Of a stretch of 37,843 nucleotides of DNA, positions 24,121 through 33,202 are shown one piece after another. Origin of the DNA: Proteobacteria bacterium UBA6908. Its GTDB lineage: Bacteria; Pseudomonadota; Gammaproteobacteria; Acidiferrobacterales; UBA6901. The notes under the pieces were generated by a model. That model worked only from the letters and a program-made list of their open reading frames with translations, did not search any database and was not told the DNA's origin. The DNA lies in NCBI GenBank assembly GCA_002451085.1, contig DKBE01000110.1, forward strand, positions 16,033 through 53,875, read 5' to 3'. The first letter of the stretch is position 1. The number at the start of each line of letters is the position of its first letter. Both the position numbers and the translations under genes were made by a program.

Positions 24121-25719
24121 ATGCGGATACTGTTTGTGGCACTCATGTTGTGGCTGGCGCCAGTACTGGCGCTTGCCGAGATGTCCGATGGTGCAGGGAA
24201 TACACTGACGGCCGCATTGCAGGCACCGGAGTTGTCCTGCAGTAAGGTGCCGCTCGATCGCCAGCGACTCACACCATACTATTCCGCGGCTGCACCGGCA
24301 CCGTTGTGGATCAATAAGCACGGCCCGAATGCACGCGCTCGAATGCTGCGCACCGTGCTGCAAAACGCCGATCAGGAAGGGCTTTCACCGGAGCGCTACT
24401 GGCTGGCTGAAATTGAGGTGCGCTGGCAGGCCCCGGCCCCGGACATGCAGGCCTGTCTGGAGATGCTCTTAACCGCGGGCTTCGATCGCTACAGCCGAGA
24501 CGTGCACAGCGGTCGGGTGAGCCCGCATGAGGCGGATCCCACCTGGATGCTCCACCCCCCGGCCTTTGATCCAGTGGCCGCACTGCAGGCCATCGGCAGT
24601 GATGACGAATTCTCCAGGTTGCTGAAGTCGCTGCCGCCTGAACAAGCCGGATATCAACGCCTGCGATCCGCGCTCGCGCAATATCGGCACGTCGCCGGGC
24701 AGGGGGGTTGGGCGGAACTACCGCCTGGACCAAACCTCACGCCGGGGGACGTACATGCGCAAGTGCCGGTACTGCGCGCGCGCTTGCGACGCGAGGGTGA
24801 TCTGCCACGACTGGCGCTGTCGTTCGGAACCGGTTATGACACGCCGTTGGTCGAAGCGGTGCAGCAGTTTCAGCGCCGTCACGGGCTGCAGCCGGATGGC
24901 ATCGTCGGCGCACGCACTCGCGCCGAGCTTAACATTTCGGCAGCAGAACGCGCTGCGCAACTGCGGCGTGCCCTGGAGCGGTGGCGTTGGCTGCCGCGCA
25001 ATCTCGGCGACCATTACATTCTGGTGAACACCGCCGGTTTCGAGCTGGCCGTGGTCGAGGGTGGCAAGACTGTGCTGCGGATGCGCTCGATTAATGGCAC
25101 GCCCGATCAAGCGACACCGTCATTTACCGCCACTCTGCAGACGCTGATCATCAACCCGTACTGGTATGTACCGCAACGGATTGCGCGCGACCGGTTGTGG
25201 CCGCGCGCGCAACGCAATACCGGCTACCTGGCGGAACGGGGATTTCGCGTGTTTGATACACGCAAAAAGGGTTGGCAGGAACTCGACCCTATGCGTCTCG
25301 ATTGGAAGCGGATTAATGGCGATGACACCAATGTGCGACTGCGTCAGGAGCCGGGACCGAAGAATCTGATGGGCCGCCTGTCATTCGTGTTTCCAAACCC
25401 CTTTGAAATTTTCGTGCATGACACGCCGGATCGAGCGTTATTCGAGCGCGATGTGCGCACCTTCAGTGAGGGTTGTGTGCGCATCGAGAATGCCATGGCG
25501 CTGGCGCTGCACACCTTGCGTCAGGCTCCGGAATGGAACGAGGTACGCATTCAGGAAGAGATCGATGCGCTGCACCACTGGAACTTGAAGCTGCCGGAGC
25601 CGATCCCGGTATTTGTGCTGTATTTGCCGAACTGGGTCGATGCTGACCGGCAGGTGCAGTTCCGGGCCGATGTTTACCAGCGTGAAACGGTGCTCACCAG
25701 CTATTACCCGGCCAATTGA
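24121..25719 (+). CDS. ldtD: L,D-transpeptidase, YcbB/LdtD type
   Basis: A 532-residue exported enzyme. A signal peptide (about 1-20, ALAE) is followed by a scaffold domain, a peptidoglycan-binding module (about 241-268, VEAVQQFQRRHGLQPDGIVGARTRAEL cut here to its core QRRHGLQPDG) and a YkuD catalytic domain with H433 (FVHDTPDRALF) and the nucleophile C452 (SEGCVRI). It forms 3-3 cross-links in peptidoglycan. The start at 24121 is chosen because the signal peptide begins there; the longer in-frame start at 23959 would add an unlikely leader. It is followed by a MepK-like gene, the same order as ycbB-ycbK in E. coli. Confidence 0.93.
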   Translation: MRILFVALMLWLAPVLALAEMSDGAGNTLTAALQAPELSCSKVPLDRQRLTPYYSAAAPAPLWINKHGPNARARMLRTVLQNADQEGLSPERYWLAEIEVRWQAPAPDMQACLEMLLTAGFDRYSRDVHSGRVSPHEADPTWMLHPPAFDPVAALQAIGSDDEFSRLLKSLPPEQAGYQRLRSALAQYRHVAGQGGWAELPPGPNLTPGDVHAQVPVLRARLRREGDLPRLALSFGTGYDTPLVEAVQQFQRRHGLQPDGIVGARTRAELNISAAERAAQLRRALERWRWLPRNLGDHYILVNTAGFELAVVEGGKTVLRMRSINGTPDQATPSFTATLQTLIINPYWYVPQRIARDRLWPRAQRNTGYLAERGFRVFDTRKKGWQELDPMRLDWKRINGDDTNVRLRQEPGPKNLMGRLSFVFPNPFEIFVHDTPDRALFERDVRTFSEGCVRIENAMALALHTLRQAPEWNEVRIQEEIDALHHWNLKLPEPIPVFVLYLPNWVDADRQVQFRADVYQRETVLTSYYPAN

Positions 25720-25821
25720 CGGGCGGTACCGTTCGCGTGATGAGGCCGGTGCGGCCCTGCGATGTAGCGCTTGTTTTTTGGCTAAAATGACTCCATCAGA
25801 CATACATATCTATAGAGTCAG

Positions 25822-26367
25822 ATGCATCGGTCGATGTTAAATCGCAGGGATTTCCTCAAATGGTCGCTGGCCGGTGGTACCGCGCTGCTCGGGAACGCCT
25901 CATGGGCACGGACTACGCTGTCCGCCGAGCGCCCCCTCAAGTTCTACAACACCCACACGGGTGAACAGCTTACGGCCAGTTACTGGGCCGAGGGCCACTA
26001 TCAGACGGAAGAACTCGCGGCCATCGACCGGTTATTGCGCGATCACCGCAGTGGCGAAGTGCGGCCCATGGACCGGCGGTTGTTCGATATCCTATACAGC
26101 CTGCAACTGCAGACGGGTGGTCGTGGTACCTACGAAGTAATTTCCGGGTATCGCTCGCCGGCCACGAATCGCCAGTTGCGCCGTACCGGCAATGGCGTTG
26201 CCAAGGACAGTTTGCACACCCACGCCCGGGCAATCGATATCCGTTTGACAGGTGTCCGACTTGCCGATTTACGACAGGCGGCACGTGATCTGCGCGCCGG
26301 TGGCGTCGGCTATTATCCATCCTCGAATTTCGTCCACATCGATACCGGTCGCGTGCGCTTCTGGTAA
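25822..26367 (+). CDS. mepK: MepK (YcbK, DUF882) murein endopeptidase with Tat signal
   Basis: A 181-residue protein with a twin-arginine leader (NRRDFLKWSLAGG) and a peptidase M15/DUF882 domain. Zinc ligands fit the LAS pattern: H132 and D139 (SLHTHARAIDIR) and H172 (NFVHID); SGYRSPATN is the typical substrate-side segment. In E. coli MepK cleaves 3-3 cross-links, the product of L,D-transpeptidases, so its place 102 bp after the LdtD-like gene is meaningful: maker and cutter of the same bond are neighbours. M25822 or M25834 could be the start. Confidence 0.93.
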   Translation: MHRSMLNRRDFLKWSLAGGTALLGNASWARTTLSAERPLKFYNTHTGEQLTASYWAEGHYQTEELAAIDRLLRDHRSGEVRPMDRRLFDILYSLQLQTGGRGTYEVISGYRSPATNRQLRRTGNGVAKDSLHTHARAIDIRLTGVRLADLRQAARDLRAGGVGYYPSSNFVHIDTGRVRFW

Positions 26368-26624
26368 CACCCGCCTGGCCATCGCCGGGCGGCTCGGGAT
26401 GATCCCTCAGCTCCGTTTGCCGACGGCTGTTTTTCCCACGGCGTCGGCTAAGCAGTGTTACTGCATCCCGGTCGGCGTATTTGAAGTATGATCTGGAGAG
26501 TTTCTGGTCAGCAGCGATGAAAGGAAGATCGTCCGCATAGCTTTCAGGCCCGGATGATTTGTATCCGTGGATGCTCACGGCCAGATGGTATTCCTGAACC
26601 TTTCAATAGACATAAGGTGGCGAC

Positions 26625-27005
26625 ATGGCTGGACTGATCCTGCGGACCCTGGTGGTGGCCTTTGGCCTGTGGCTGGCCTCGGTGCTGGTGCCGGGCATCG
26701 AGATCCGTGGCGTGTGGACCGTGCTGGGTTCAGCGTTTTTACTCGGTGTCGTGAATGCCTTGGTGCGGCCGCTCGCGATTCTGATCACGTTACCGGTCAC
26801 GGTCCTGACCCTTGGCATGTTTCTGCTGGTAATCAATGCGGCGATGCTCGGCTTGGTAGCATGGGCATTCGACAATTTTTACATCGCCGGTTTTGGTTCA
26901 GCGTTGTTGGGTGCGTTGGTTGTCAGCACCACTGGTTGGCTGGCGTCGTGGTTCATTGGCCCGCGCGGACACGTCGAGGTCATTGTCGTCCATCACCGTC
27001 GTTGA
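26625..27005 (+). CDS. Phage-holin-IV/YvlD-like membrane protein
   Basis: A 126-residue protein with four hydrophobic helices and the family motifs FGLWLASVLVPGI and LLGVVNALVRPL; the pattern NAxxRPxxxxxxLPxxxxTLGxFxxxxNA is plain. Despite the family name these proteins are mostly chromosomal and not phage-borne; some relatives are linked to envelope-stress resistance. TAAGGTGG lies before the ATG. There are no phage genes around it, so lysis is not its likely role. Confidence 0.9.
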   Translation: MAGLILRTLVVAFGLWLASVLVPGIEIRGVWTVLGSAFLLGVVNALVRPLAILITLPVTVLTLGMFLLVINAAMLGLVAWAFDNFYIAGFGSALLGALVVSTTGWLASWFIGPRGHVEVIVVHHRR

Positions 27006-27027
27006 TCAGGCGTTGTGCCGATCGGAT

Positions 27028-27930
27028 TCAGGCCAGCGTGAGCAGTTCACAAGTTGATTCAAACAACATGTCCTGGCCGGTCACCGGATCGCGGAAGCGC
27101 AGTGTCCGGGCGATGAGTTGCAGTGGCCGGCCAAAATCATCTTGCCGCTCGGCTTCCAGTTCCGGGTAATAGCGGTCGTAGAGAATCGGGAAACCCAGGC
27201 TACTCATGTGAAGCCGTAACTGGTGAGTCTTGCCGGTGGCTGGAAACATCCGGAAGCGGGCATGCTGTGCACGCACCTCCAGTAACTCGATCGTCGAGCG
27301 GGCATTGGCGACTCCGGGCACGATTTGCATCCGGAACCGCGGTTCACCGCGCACAATGCGGTTTTCCACCACCCAGCGATTTTCCGTCGGTGGTTTGGCG
27401 ACTGCGGCCTGTGCTTCGTAAATTTTCTCGATGTGTCCCAGACGAAAGAGGTCGTGATACAGGCCGCGGGTCTTCCTGTTCAGGGAACACATCACCAGCC
27501 CGGCCGTTTCGCGATCGATGCGGTGCAGGGGCACCAGGTCGGCAATGCCCGTGTGGTCGCGCAGGCGCTGTTCCAGGCATTCGTTGACATACCGGCCGCC
27601 CGGCACCACCGGCAGGAAGTGCGGTTTGTCGGCCACCAGGATCTCGTCATTCTGGAAAACAATCCGTTCGGTGAATGGGATCACCGGTTCGTGTTCGATT
27701 TCGCGGAAATAAAACAGCCGCCGTCCGGCGACGTACGCTGTCTCCAGCGTGACCGCATTTCCATCGTCGTCCAGAACTTTCCCCTGGCGCAGCCGATCCT
27801 CCCACTGATGTCGGGCGACGTGTGGAAACGTCCGGGCCAGAAATTCCAGGAGACTGGGAGTGGGTAGTGCCGTGGCCGGCAACGTAATCGCGGACCGACG
27901 ACGGGCAATGACGCTCCGGCCAGCGCTCAT
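27028..27930 (-). CDS. RluA-family pseudouridine synthase
   Basis: A 300-residue enzyme with the RluA signature HRIDRETAGLVM and catalytic D139. A short basic N-terminal region precedes a weak S4-like stretch (about 27-75), then the catalytic domain (about 95-280) with VADKPHFLPV, RLGHIEKIYEA and the KTHQLRLHM motif. It isomerises uridine in rRNA or tRNA; the target site is not readable, although the VPLHRIDRETAG variant is typical of members outside RluC/RluD. The start at 27930 is favoured because the preceding in-frame 50 residues are Arg/Pro-rich and not protein-like; no clear ribosome site is seen. Confidence 0.88.
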   Translation of the reverse strand: MSAGRSVIARRRSAITLPATALPTPSLLEFLARTFPHVARHQWEDRLRQGKVLDDDGNAVTLETAYVAGRRLFYFREIEHEPVIPFTERIVFQNDEILVADKPHFLPVVPGGRYVNECLEQRLRDHTGIADLVPLHRIDRETAGLVMCSLNRKTRGLYHDLFRLGHIEKIYEAQAAVAKPPTENRWVVENRIVRGEPRFRMQIVPGVANARSTIELLEVRAQHARFRMFPATGKTHQLRLHMSSLGFPILYDRYYPELEAERQDDFGRPLQLIARTLRFRDPVTGQDMLFESTCELLTLA

Positions 27931-28111
27931 GCTTCGGGGCCTAGCCGGATTCCGGGCTCGTGGTCTGGAGGGGGTACACGGCGCGTCATTAGCAATCCCA
28001 GTTTCAACATAGTGGGGCGAGGCCCGCAGTCTAGCATTCTGTCGATATTCGAGTGCCGATGACCTGCGTCGGAATGCCACAAGGTTCAGATTTTATGACT
28101 GAGATCCGGAC

Positions 28112-28125
28112 CTGACCTGCGTCAA
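28112..28125 (+). promoter_or_regulatory. FNR/Anr-like box upstream of the sulfide:quinone oxidoreductase
   Basis: CTGAC-CTGC-GTCAA has the spacing of the FNR/Anr family consensus TTGAT-N4-ATCAA, with mismatches in both arms. It lies 80 bp before the start of the sulfide:quinone oxidoreductase, a good distance for activation. A similar site occurs at 30809-30822. Confidence 0.35.
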
Positions 28126-28205
28126 GGCCGCGGTACGACAAGCGTGCTACACATCGTGGCGCCGGACATGTGGCCGGCATGGCTACCTATGATGAGGAGA
28201 AGGAC

Positions 28206-29477
28206 ATGGCACATATTGTGGTTTTGGGTGCAGGTATCGGCGGGTTGCCGGCTGCCTATGAGCTGCGTGCAGCACTGGACACATCTCATCAAATTACCGT
28301 GGTCAATGCCAACGACTTTTTCCAGTTCGTTCCCTCCAACCCATGGCTAGCCGTTGGCTGGCGAACACGCGAAACCATCACCCTGCCACTTGAACCATCG
28401 CTTCGCCGCCGCGGAATCGAGTTTGTGGCCGGCTGGGTGGAAAAGATCGATGCCACTGGCAACAAACTGCTGATCCAGGGTGGCAAGGAAATCAGCTACG
28501 ACTATCTGGTGGTCGCGACTGGCCCGCGTCTCGCCTTCGACGAAGTTCCGGGCAGTGGACCTGGCGGCCATACGCAGTCGGTCTGCACGGTTGAACACGC
28601 CGAGCATGCGTATGGTGATTTCCGCAGCCTGGTGGCAAGCCCCGGTCCGGTGATCGTCGGCGCTGTGCAGTTTGCCAGTTGCTTCGGCCCGGCATATGAG
28701 TATGCGTCGATCCTGGATACCGCACTTCGACGCGAGAAAATACGCGATCGCGTTCCAATGACCTTTGTCACCAGCGAGCCCTATATTGGTCACCTGGGTC
28801 TTGGTGGGGTCGGTGATTCGCAGGGCCTGCTCGAGCATGAATTCCGCAATCGTCATATCAAATGGATCAACAATGCCAAGGTCACCAAGGTTGAAGCCGG
28901 CAAAATGTTTGTCGATCAGCTTAACGCCAAGGGTGAGACGGAAAAACAACATGAGTTGCCCTTCAAGCACGCCATGATGCTGCCGGGATTCAAGGGCGTT
29001 GAACCGGTGGCGGCGGTAGAGGGGTTATGCAATCCGCGCGGATTCGTAATCGTCGACGAGCACCAGCGCAGCCCGAAGTACCGGAATATCTACTCAGCCG
29101 GAGTGTGTATTGCCATTCCGCCAGTCGAGACCACACCGGTTCCGACCGGTGCGCCGAAAACCGGTTATATGATTGAGTCCATGGTCACGGCTATCGTCCG
29201 CAACATCAAGGCGGAGCTGACCGGATATGTACCTACGGCAAAAGCGACATGGAACGCGTTCTGTTTGGCCGATCTTGGCGACACCGGTGCGGCCTTCATC
29301 GCACTGCCGCAGATTCCGCCGCGCAATGTAACCTGGTTCAAGAAGGGTAAATGGGTGCACTGGGCCAAGATTGCGTTTGAGAAATATTTTCTGCGTAAGA
29401 TGCGAACCGGAGTATCAGAGCCGATTTTCGAGAAATGGGTGCTGAAGCTCATGGGAGTCGCCCGGCTGAAATCCTGA
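28206..29477 (+). CDS. sqr: Sulfide:quinone oxidoreductase
   Basis: A 423-residue FAD enzyme that oxidises sulfide and passes electrons to quinone at the inner membrane. The N-terminal GAGIGGLPAAYEL binds FAD; FFQFVPSNPWLAVGW and PVETTPVPTGAPKTGYM are hallmark segments. The three redox cysteines are C127 (SVCTVEHAE), C159 (ASCFGPAYEYA) and C353 (NAFCLADLGD), in register with C128, C160 and C356 of the Acidithiobacillus ferrooxidans enzyme. The C-terminus has the amphipathic membrane-anchoring helices (FEKYFLRKMRTGVSEP). GGAGAAGG precedes the ATG at 28206, so the longer frame from 28170 is rejected. An FNR-like box lies upstream; the gene appears monocistronic. Confidence 0.95.
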   Translation: MAHIVVLGAGIGGLPAAYELRAALDTSHQITVVNANDFFQFVPSNPWLAVGWRTRETITLPLEPSLRRRGIEFVAGWVEKIDATGNKLLIQGGKEISYDYLVVATGPRLAFDEVPGSGPGGHTQSVCTVEHAEHAYGDFRSLVASPGPVIVGAVQFASCFGPAYEYASILDTALRREKIRDRVPMTFVTSEPYIGHLGLGGVGDSQGLLEHEFRNRHIKWINNAKVTKVEAGKMFVDQLNAKGETEKQHELPFKHAMMLPGFKGVEPVAAVEGLCNPRGFVIVDEHQRSPKYRNIYSAGVCIAIPPVETTPVPTGAPKTGYMIESMVTAIVRNIKAELTGYVPTAKATWNAFCLADLGDTGAAFIALPQIPPRNVTWFKKGKWVHWAKIAFEKYFLRKMRTGVSEPIFEKWVLKLMGVARLKS

Positions 29478-29622
29478 CCCGTCGATTCCGATAATCGATG
29501 CAGGGCGCCCGACGGGGAAGCATTATCTGACGGTCGCAGAAAACAGTGACGAAACATGGCGAGACAGTTCCGAGCCGGTCCCTTTACAATCGGCGGACTC
29601 ATTCCCATGGAGAACGTTCGCG

Positions 29623-30024
29623 ATGAAAATTAGAGGTTTGTTATTCGGCGCCATGTTGGTTGTATCCCTGGCGGCATGTCAAACCCACCTCGAGCTCCAG
29701 TACACCCCGGAACGTTACGCCAAGCTCCGGAATATCGAGTTGATACTCGCGCCACCGGAGCGCGAGTATGAGCTGGTTGCCAACGTGGAAGGCAGTGGTG
29801 GTCGGCACACGGCGCCGGAAACCATGATCAACGCCATGATCGATGAAGCACACAAGCTGGGGGCTGATGCCTTGCTGCCGCCAGAGTTCGGGCACAGTGC
29901 GCCCAGCGGGCAGGCGATGACCCGGACCGGCGTATCAGCTGGTCTCGGACAATTTATTTACAGCGAAAACGGACGGACAGTGGCGCGTGGACAAGCCGTT
30001 CGCTGGGCCAACGGGGCACGTTAG
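29623..30024 (+). CDS. Small lipoprotein of unknown function
   Basis: A 133-residue protein with a lipoprotein signal (MKIRGLLFGAMLVVSLAAC; lipid-anchored C19). The mature part begins QTHLELQY and contains AMIDEAHKLGADALLPPE, a helix-strand pattern seen in small periplasmic heavy-metal-binding-like (YbjQ-type) folds, and ends with a Gly/Ala-rich stretch. GGAGAACG precedes the ATG. It stands after the sulfide:quinone oxidoreductase on the same strand but 145 bp away. Function not recognised. Confidence 0.8.
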   Translation: MKIRGLLFGAMLVVSLAACQTHLELQYTPERYAKLRNIELILAPPEREYELVANVEGSGGRHTAPETMINAMIDEAHKLGADALLPPEFGHSAPSGQAMTRTGVSAGLGQFIYSENGRTVARGQAVRWANGAR

Positions 30025-30031
30025 CGCCCGC

Positions 30032-30604
30032 TCAGGTCACCATGGCCGAGTTGCTGTCCGGCAGTTCGTGGTGCGTGGTTTCCAGGCAGGCTTTGATTTG
30101 ACCGAGCCACAGGTCGAGCGCCTGTTGCAGTTCGGATTTCAGGGTTTCCTGCTGGTCCAGATCCATCTCTGCGGGAGTTGGCATGGAGTGCGCAACCGCC
30201 GCTTCCATCACTCGCAGCAGAAAAGGCAACGGCCGCTGGCGCCCGCCCGCCTGAACCTGGGCGTGGTCGGCCTCAATCCATTCCTCGTGCATCAGCATGC
30301 AGCCGTAGAGGGTTGGCTCCAGGCTCTGACGCGCCCGGAATGGCGGATGGGTGTCGGAGACCACTTCCAGCACCCGGTCTGGTTCGAATGCCGTGACGGT
30401 GCAGTTGAATACCCGGTGCCCCGTAGCGGTCCGCAAATGGTAGTGAATCCGGCTGCCCACACCCAGCGGTCCGGCGGAAAGGACTGCTGCGAGCACAGCT
30501 TCGATCTGCGGGTTAAGTTCGGTCTTGCGAACCGGGTCACACAGCAGGGCGAACGCCTGGCCAGCCGGGACGTCCAGTTCAACTTGTGATTGAAGATGGA
30601 GCAT
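30032..30604 (-). CDS. SRPBCC/START-fold ligand-binding protein
   Basis: A 190-residue protein with the opening LQSQVELDVPAGQAFALLCDPVRKTELNPQI cut here to its key parts: a first strand VELDVPA and the helix FALLCDP, typical of the SRPBCC (START/Bet v1) helix-grip fold. Middle strands (GSRIHYHLR, FNCTVTAFEP, RVLEVVSD) and a long C-terminal helix (EMDLDQQETLKSELQQAL) complete the pattern. Such proteins bind hydrophobic ligands or act as small cyclases or hydratases. CGGAGGTACC precedes the ATG. No substrate can be named. It converges on the lipoprotein gene. Confidence 0.8.
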   Translation of the reverse strand: MLHLQSQVELDVPAGQAFALLCDPVRKTELNPQIEAVLAAVLSAGPLGVGSRIHYHLRTATGHRVFNCTVTAFEPDRVLEVVSDTHPPFRARQSLEPTLYGCMLMHEEWIEADHAQVQAGGRQRPLPFLLRVMEAAVAHSMPTPAEMDLDQQETLKSELQQALDLWLGQIKACLETTHHELPDSNSAMVT

Positions 30605-31003
30605 GGGTACCTCCGCATGGACCTATAAACTGTCCGTTGCGTTTTTCGAGCCTGATAATTTATTAATAGCAAAGAACGGGCCAACCCGTTAGTACAGCAT
30701 GAAGGAACGGCGGCTCTTGGGTATGCACCGAAGGTGAGCAACTACTCCTCACAATGACATCACTTCTTGTGCATGGGGGAATGCTAGCGAATAGTTGCCC
30801 AGCAGGCTCTGATCAAGGTCAATTCCCTATGTGCACCCAAAGTGGTCAGGGTCCGCACCGTATTTGGTCACAGGCTGCTACCGGGTGCTGCTTTAAACCC
30901 CCTCAGTCAGCACTGTTTTAGCCCCATTTGCTGGTGAGCGTGTACAGCGGTGGATTTGCGGAACCATTGCTAACCAGCCATTTCTCGGGACAATCGAGGG
31001 TCT
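30605..31003. other. 400-bp divergent intergenic region
   Basis: It lies between the SRPBCC gene (minus) and the lipase-like gene (plus). It is AT-richer than the genes and holds one FNR-like site (30809-30822). I see no reading frame, RNA gene or terminator. Confidence 0.45.
30809..30822. promoter_or_regulatory. FNR/Anr-like box in the divergent region
   Basis: CTGAT-CAAG-GTCAA fits TTGAT-N4-ATCAA with two mismatches and resembles the site upstream of the sulfide:quinone oxidoreductase (shared CTGA.-N4-GTCAA form). It is about 205 bp from the SRPBCC start and 180 bp from the lipase-like start. Confidence 0.35.
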
Positions 31004-32278
31004 ATGGAGAGCCGATTGAATCAACGACCAGTTGCCACCGGTAACACGCAATCCAGAACCTATGTCGGGATCGTCCTGGTGCTGGGTCTGCTGGCGTCGT
31101 GTGGTGGGTCGAACTCCGGTGCACCACCTGCGCCGACACAGCGTGGCGACCTGGTGTCTGTGACCGGCTCATCGACATTCAATGTGGGTATCGTCAATGC
31201 GGCCATTGCCGCCCTCACCAGTTTCGGAGTGGATACCGGTGTACTGAGCGGTACATACGGAGTGTCGCTGAATCGTATCGTCTACAAGACGCGCACGCCT
31301 GACGGCCGGCTGATTAACGCATCGGGGGTTGTCGCCTATCCACTTAAAACCGGCGCTGCCAGCAGTCCAATCCTGAGTTTCCAGCACGCCACAATGTTTC
31401 GCGACGTCGAGGCGCCGAGCCTTTCGCCGGATGTCGATGTCGTGCTGATGGCCGCCGCCGGCACCGGATTCATTGTGGTAATGCCGGATTACACCGGCTA
31501 TGCCGCATCGACCAGCGAGATTCACACCTATGTACTTGCCGCCGGGCTGGCAGATGCTGTGGTCGACATGCTGCGTGCCACCCGTCAGTTTCTTTCGCAA
31601 CAGAGAGTTGCCACCAACGGGCAGCTGTTCCTGACCGGCTATTCCGAAGGTGGTTACGCCACCCTGGCGACGCAAAAGGAAATGGAGCAGTACCTGCCGA
31701 CGGAATTTCCCATCACTGCGTCGATGCCGGCCGCCGGCCCGTATGACATGTCGACCACCGTTCAATACATTGTCGGACTGGCGACCAACGACAACCCGGC
31801 CATCACTGGTTTCGTGTTCAAGGCCTACGACCACTGGTACAGCTGGAACCGGTTGGGCGATATCTTTCAGTCGCCATTTGCCACGGTGATCGATACCCAT
31901 TACGACGGCAATTACAGCGCCGGTGAGATCACAACGGCACTGACCAGCAATTCGGCAGCGCTATTTACCACCACGTTCCGCAGCAATTTTCTCGGCAGCG
32001 GCGAGTCCGCGATCAAAGCCGGGTTTGCCGCCAATGATATTTACCATTGGGCGCCGGTCGCGCCGACACGACTGTTTCACGGCGTCGATGACACGATCGT
32101 ACCGTACTTCAATGCCACAACTGCCGTGAGTGCCATGACCACCGCAGGCTCCACCAGCGTTACGCTGGTGGATTGCACGACACCCACGGCCCTGATTCCG
32201 CGCGACCATGAGAATTGCGTGCCGAATTACCTGAGCCGGATGCTGAACTGGTTTGTCGGTGCCGCCAACAATCTGTGA
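31004..32278 (+). CDS. Secreted lipase-like alpha/beta-hydrolase lipoprotein
   Basis: A 424-residue protein with a lipoprotein signal (LGLLASC; anchored C33). The hydrolase domain has the nucleophile elbow GYSEGG (S214), an acid in FHGVDDTIVPYF and the catalytic histidine in PRDHENC. The segment SFQHATMF and the layout with an inserted helical lid (about 235-330) are like secretory lipases (LIP family). It probably cleaves esters at the cell surface or in the periplasm. Two late cysteines (VDCTTP and ENCVPNY) may form a disulfide next to the catalytic histidine. It stands alone after the divergent region. Confidence 0.88.
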   Translation: MESRLNQRPVATGNTQSRTYVGIVLVLGLLASCGGSNSGAPPAPTQRGDLVSVTGSSTFNVGIVNAAIAALTSFGVDTGVLSGTYGVSLNRIVYKTRTPDGRLINASGVVAYPLKTGAASSPILSFQHATMFRDVEAPSLSPDVDVVLMAAAGTGFIVVMPDYTGYAASTSEIHTYVLAAGLADAVVDMLRATRQFLSQQRVATNGQLFLTGYSEGGYATLATQKEMEQYLPTEFPITASMPAAGPYDMSTTVQYIVGLATNDNPAITGFVFKAYDHWYSWNRLGDIFQSPFATVIDTHYDGNYSAGEITTALTSNSAALFTTTFRSNFLGSGESAIKAGFAANDIYHWAPVAPTRLFHGVDDTIVPYFNATTAVSAMTTAGSTSVTLVDCTTPTALIPRDHENCVPNYLSRMLNWFVGAANNL

Positions 32279-32344
32279 AGCCCGGCGGTTGGGACCGATC
32301 ATTCTCGGCTACACTTGACGAAGTTCTTCATGGGGCACGTGTCG

Positions 32345-33082
32345 ATGACAGTCATCGTCAGGGAAAATCATTTTTTCAAGGCCATCTGCGGGCTGGTAGC
32401 GATACTGACTGGCCTGGCTGGATGTGCAGCGATATCCGGCCACAACGTCGAAACGGTGTCGACGGTCGGTAGTCAGGGTGCGGCGGCGGAGCCGGCACGG
32501 CCCGCCACGGCGGATTCCCGAGCCATGGGCCGGCTCGACGCGCCGGTTGCGATTGTCGAATATTCGGATTACCAGTGCCCGTACTGTCAGCGTTTTCACG
32601 CCGAGGTGTTGCCACAGCTCAAGCATCGGTACATCGATACGGGCAAGGTCCGCTACTTCTTCAGGGATTTGCCATTGTCCATACACCGTGAGTCCATGTC
32701 CGCTGCTGTGGCTGCTCGCTGTGCGGCCGACCAGGGGAAATTCTGGGAAATGAACGAAGCGTTGTTTGCCAATCAATTAAACCTCGGAGCCGATCTGTAC
32801 AACCGGCTGGCGCCGAGACTGGCCCTCGATCAAGACCGGTTCCGGAGTTGCATGCACAATCCCGCCATGCGCCAGGCGGTACAGCGTGATGCGCAGGATG
32901 CCGGACGCTATGCCCTGCAATCGACACCCAGTTTTATTCTCGGCCGGGTCGATGGCGGCCGGGTGGAGATCCACCGCGTGGCGCGCGGATTCGCGGATGT
33001 TGATACATTTGCACGCGAAATCGATGCGGTGCTGGCGGCGACTCCTGTCGTCAGCGACGGATCAGCGACCGGCAAGAAGTAG
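32345..33082 (+). CDS. DsbA-like thioredoxin-fold lipoprotein
   Basis: A 245-residue protein with a lipoprotein signal (LTGLAGC; C27) and a DSBA-type thioredoxin domain (about 60-230). The active site is C78-P-Y-C81 (YQCPYCQRFH) and the cis-proline is in STPSFILG. The domain resembles BdbD/DsbA-like oxidoreductases that use a CPxC site and may oxidise or isomerise exported proteins. The ATG at 32345 is taken as start because GGGG lies upstream and the signal starts here; ATG 32330 and TTG 32315 are other in-frame options. Several exported proteins in this window with many cysteines could be clients, but that is inference. Confidence 0.85.
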   Translation: MTVIVRENHFFKAICGLVAILTGLAGCAAISGHNVETVSTVGSQGAAAEPARPATADSRAMGRLDAPVAIVEYSDYQCPYCQRFHAEVLPQLKHRYIDTGKVRYFFRDLPLSIHRESMSAAVAARCAADQGKFWEMNEALFANQLNLGADLYNRLAPRLALDQDRFRSCMHNPAMRQAVQRDAQDAGRYALQSTPSFILGRVDGGRVEIHRVARGFADVDTFAREIDAVLAATPVVSDGSATGKK

Positions 33083-33202
33083 CATACCGGTAAGGGGTAT
33101 CGCCAGGCATCATCGCGCCCGGTCGCTTTATTCCGGTTTGTTTTGCTGGTACGGTCTTGTGCCATCCGGACGGTTTATCCGGTTTCATCAGAAGGTCTGC
33201 GC

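Noticed and set aside
26625..27005. Phage holin as a sign of a prophage
   Set aside because: The family name is misleading; the protein is a chromosomal four-helix membrane protein and no other phage gene is nearby.
29479..29517. Long inverted repeat after the sulfide:quinone oxidoreductase (CCCGTCG with CGACGGG)
   Set aside because: The arms are far apart and there is no T-run; it might fold, but the support for a terminator is weak.
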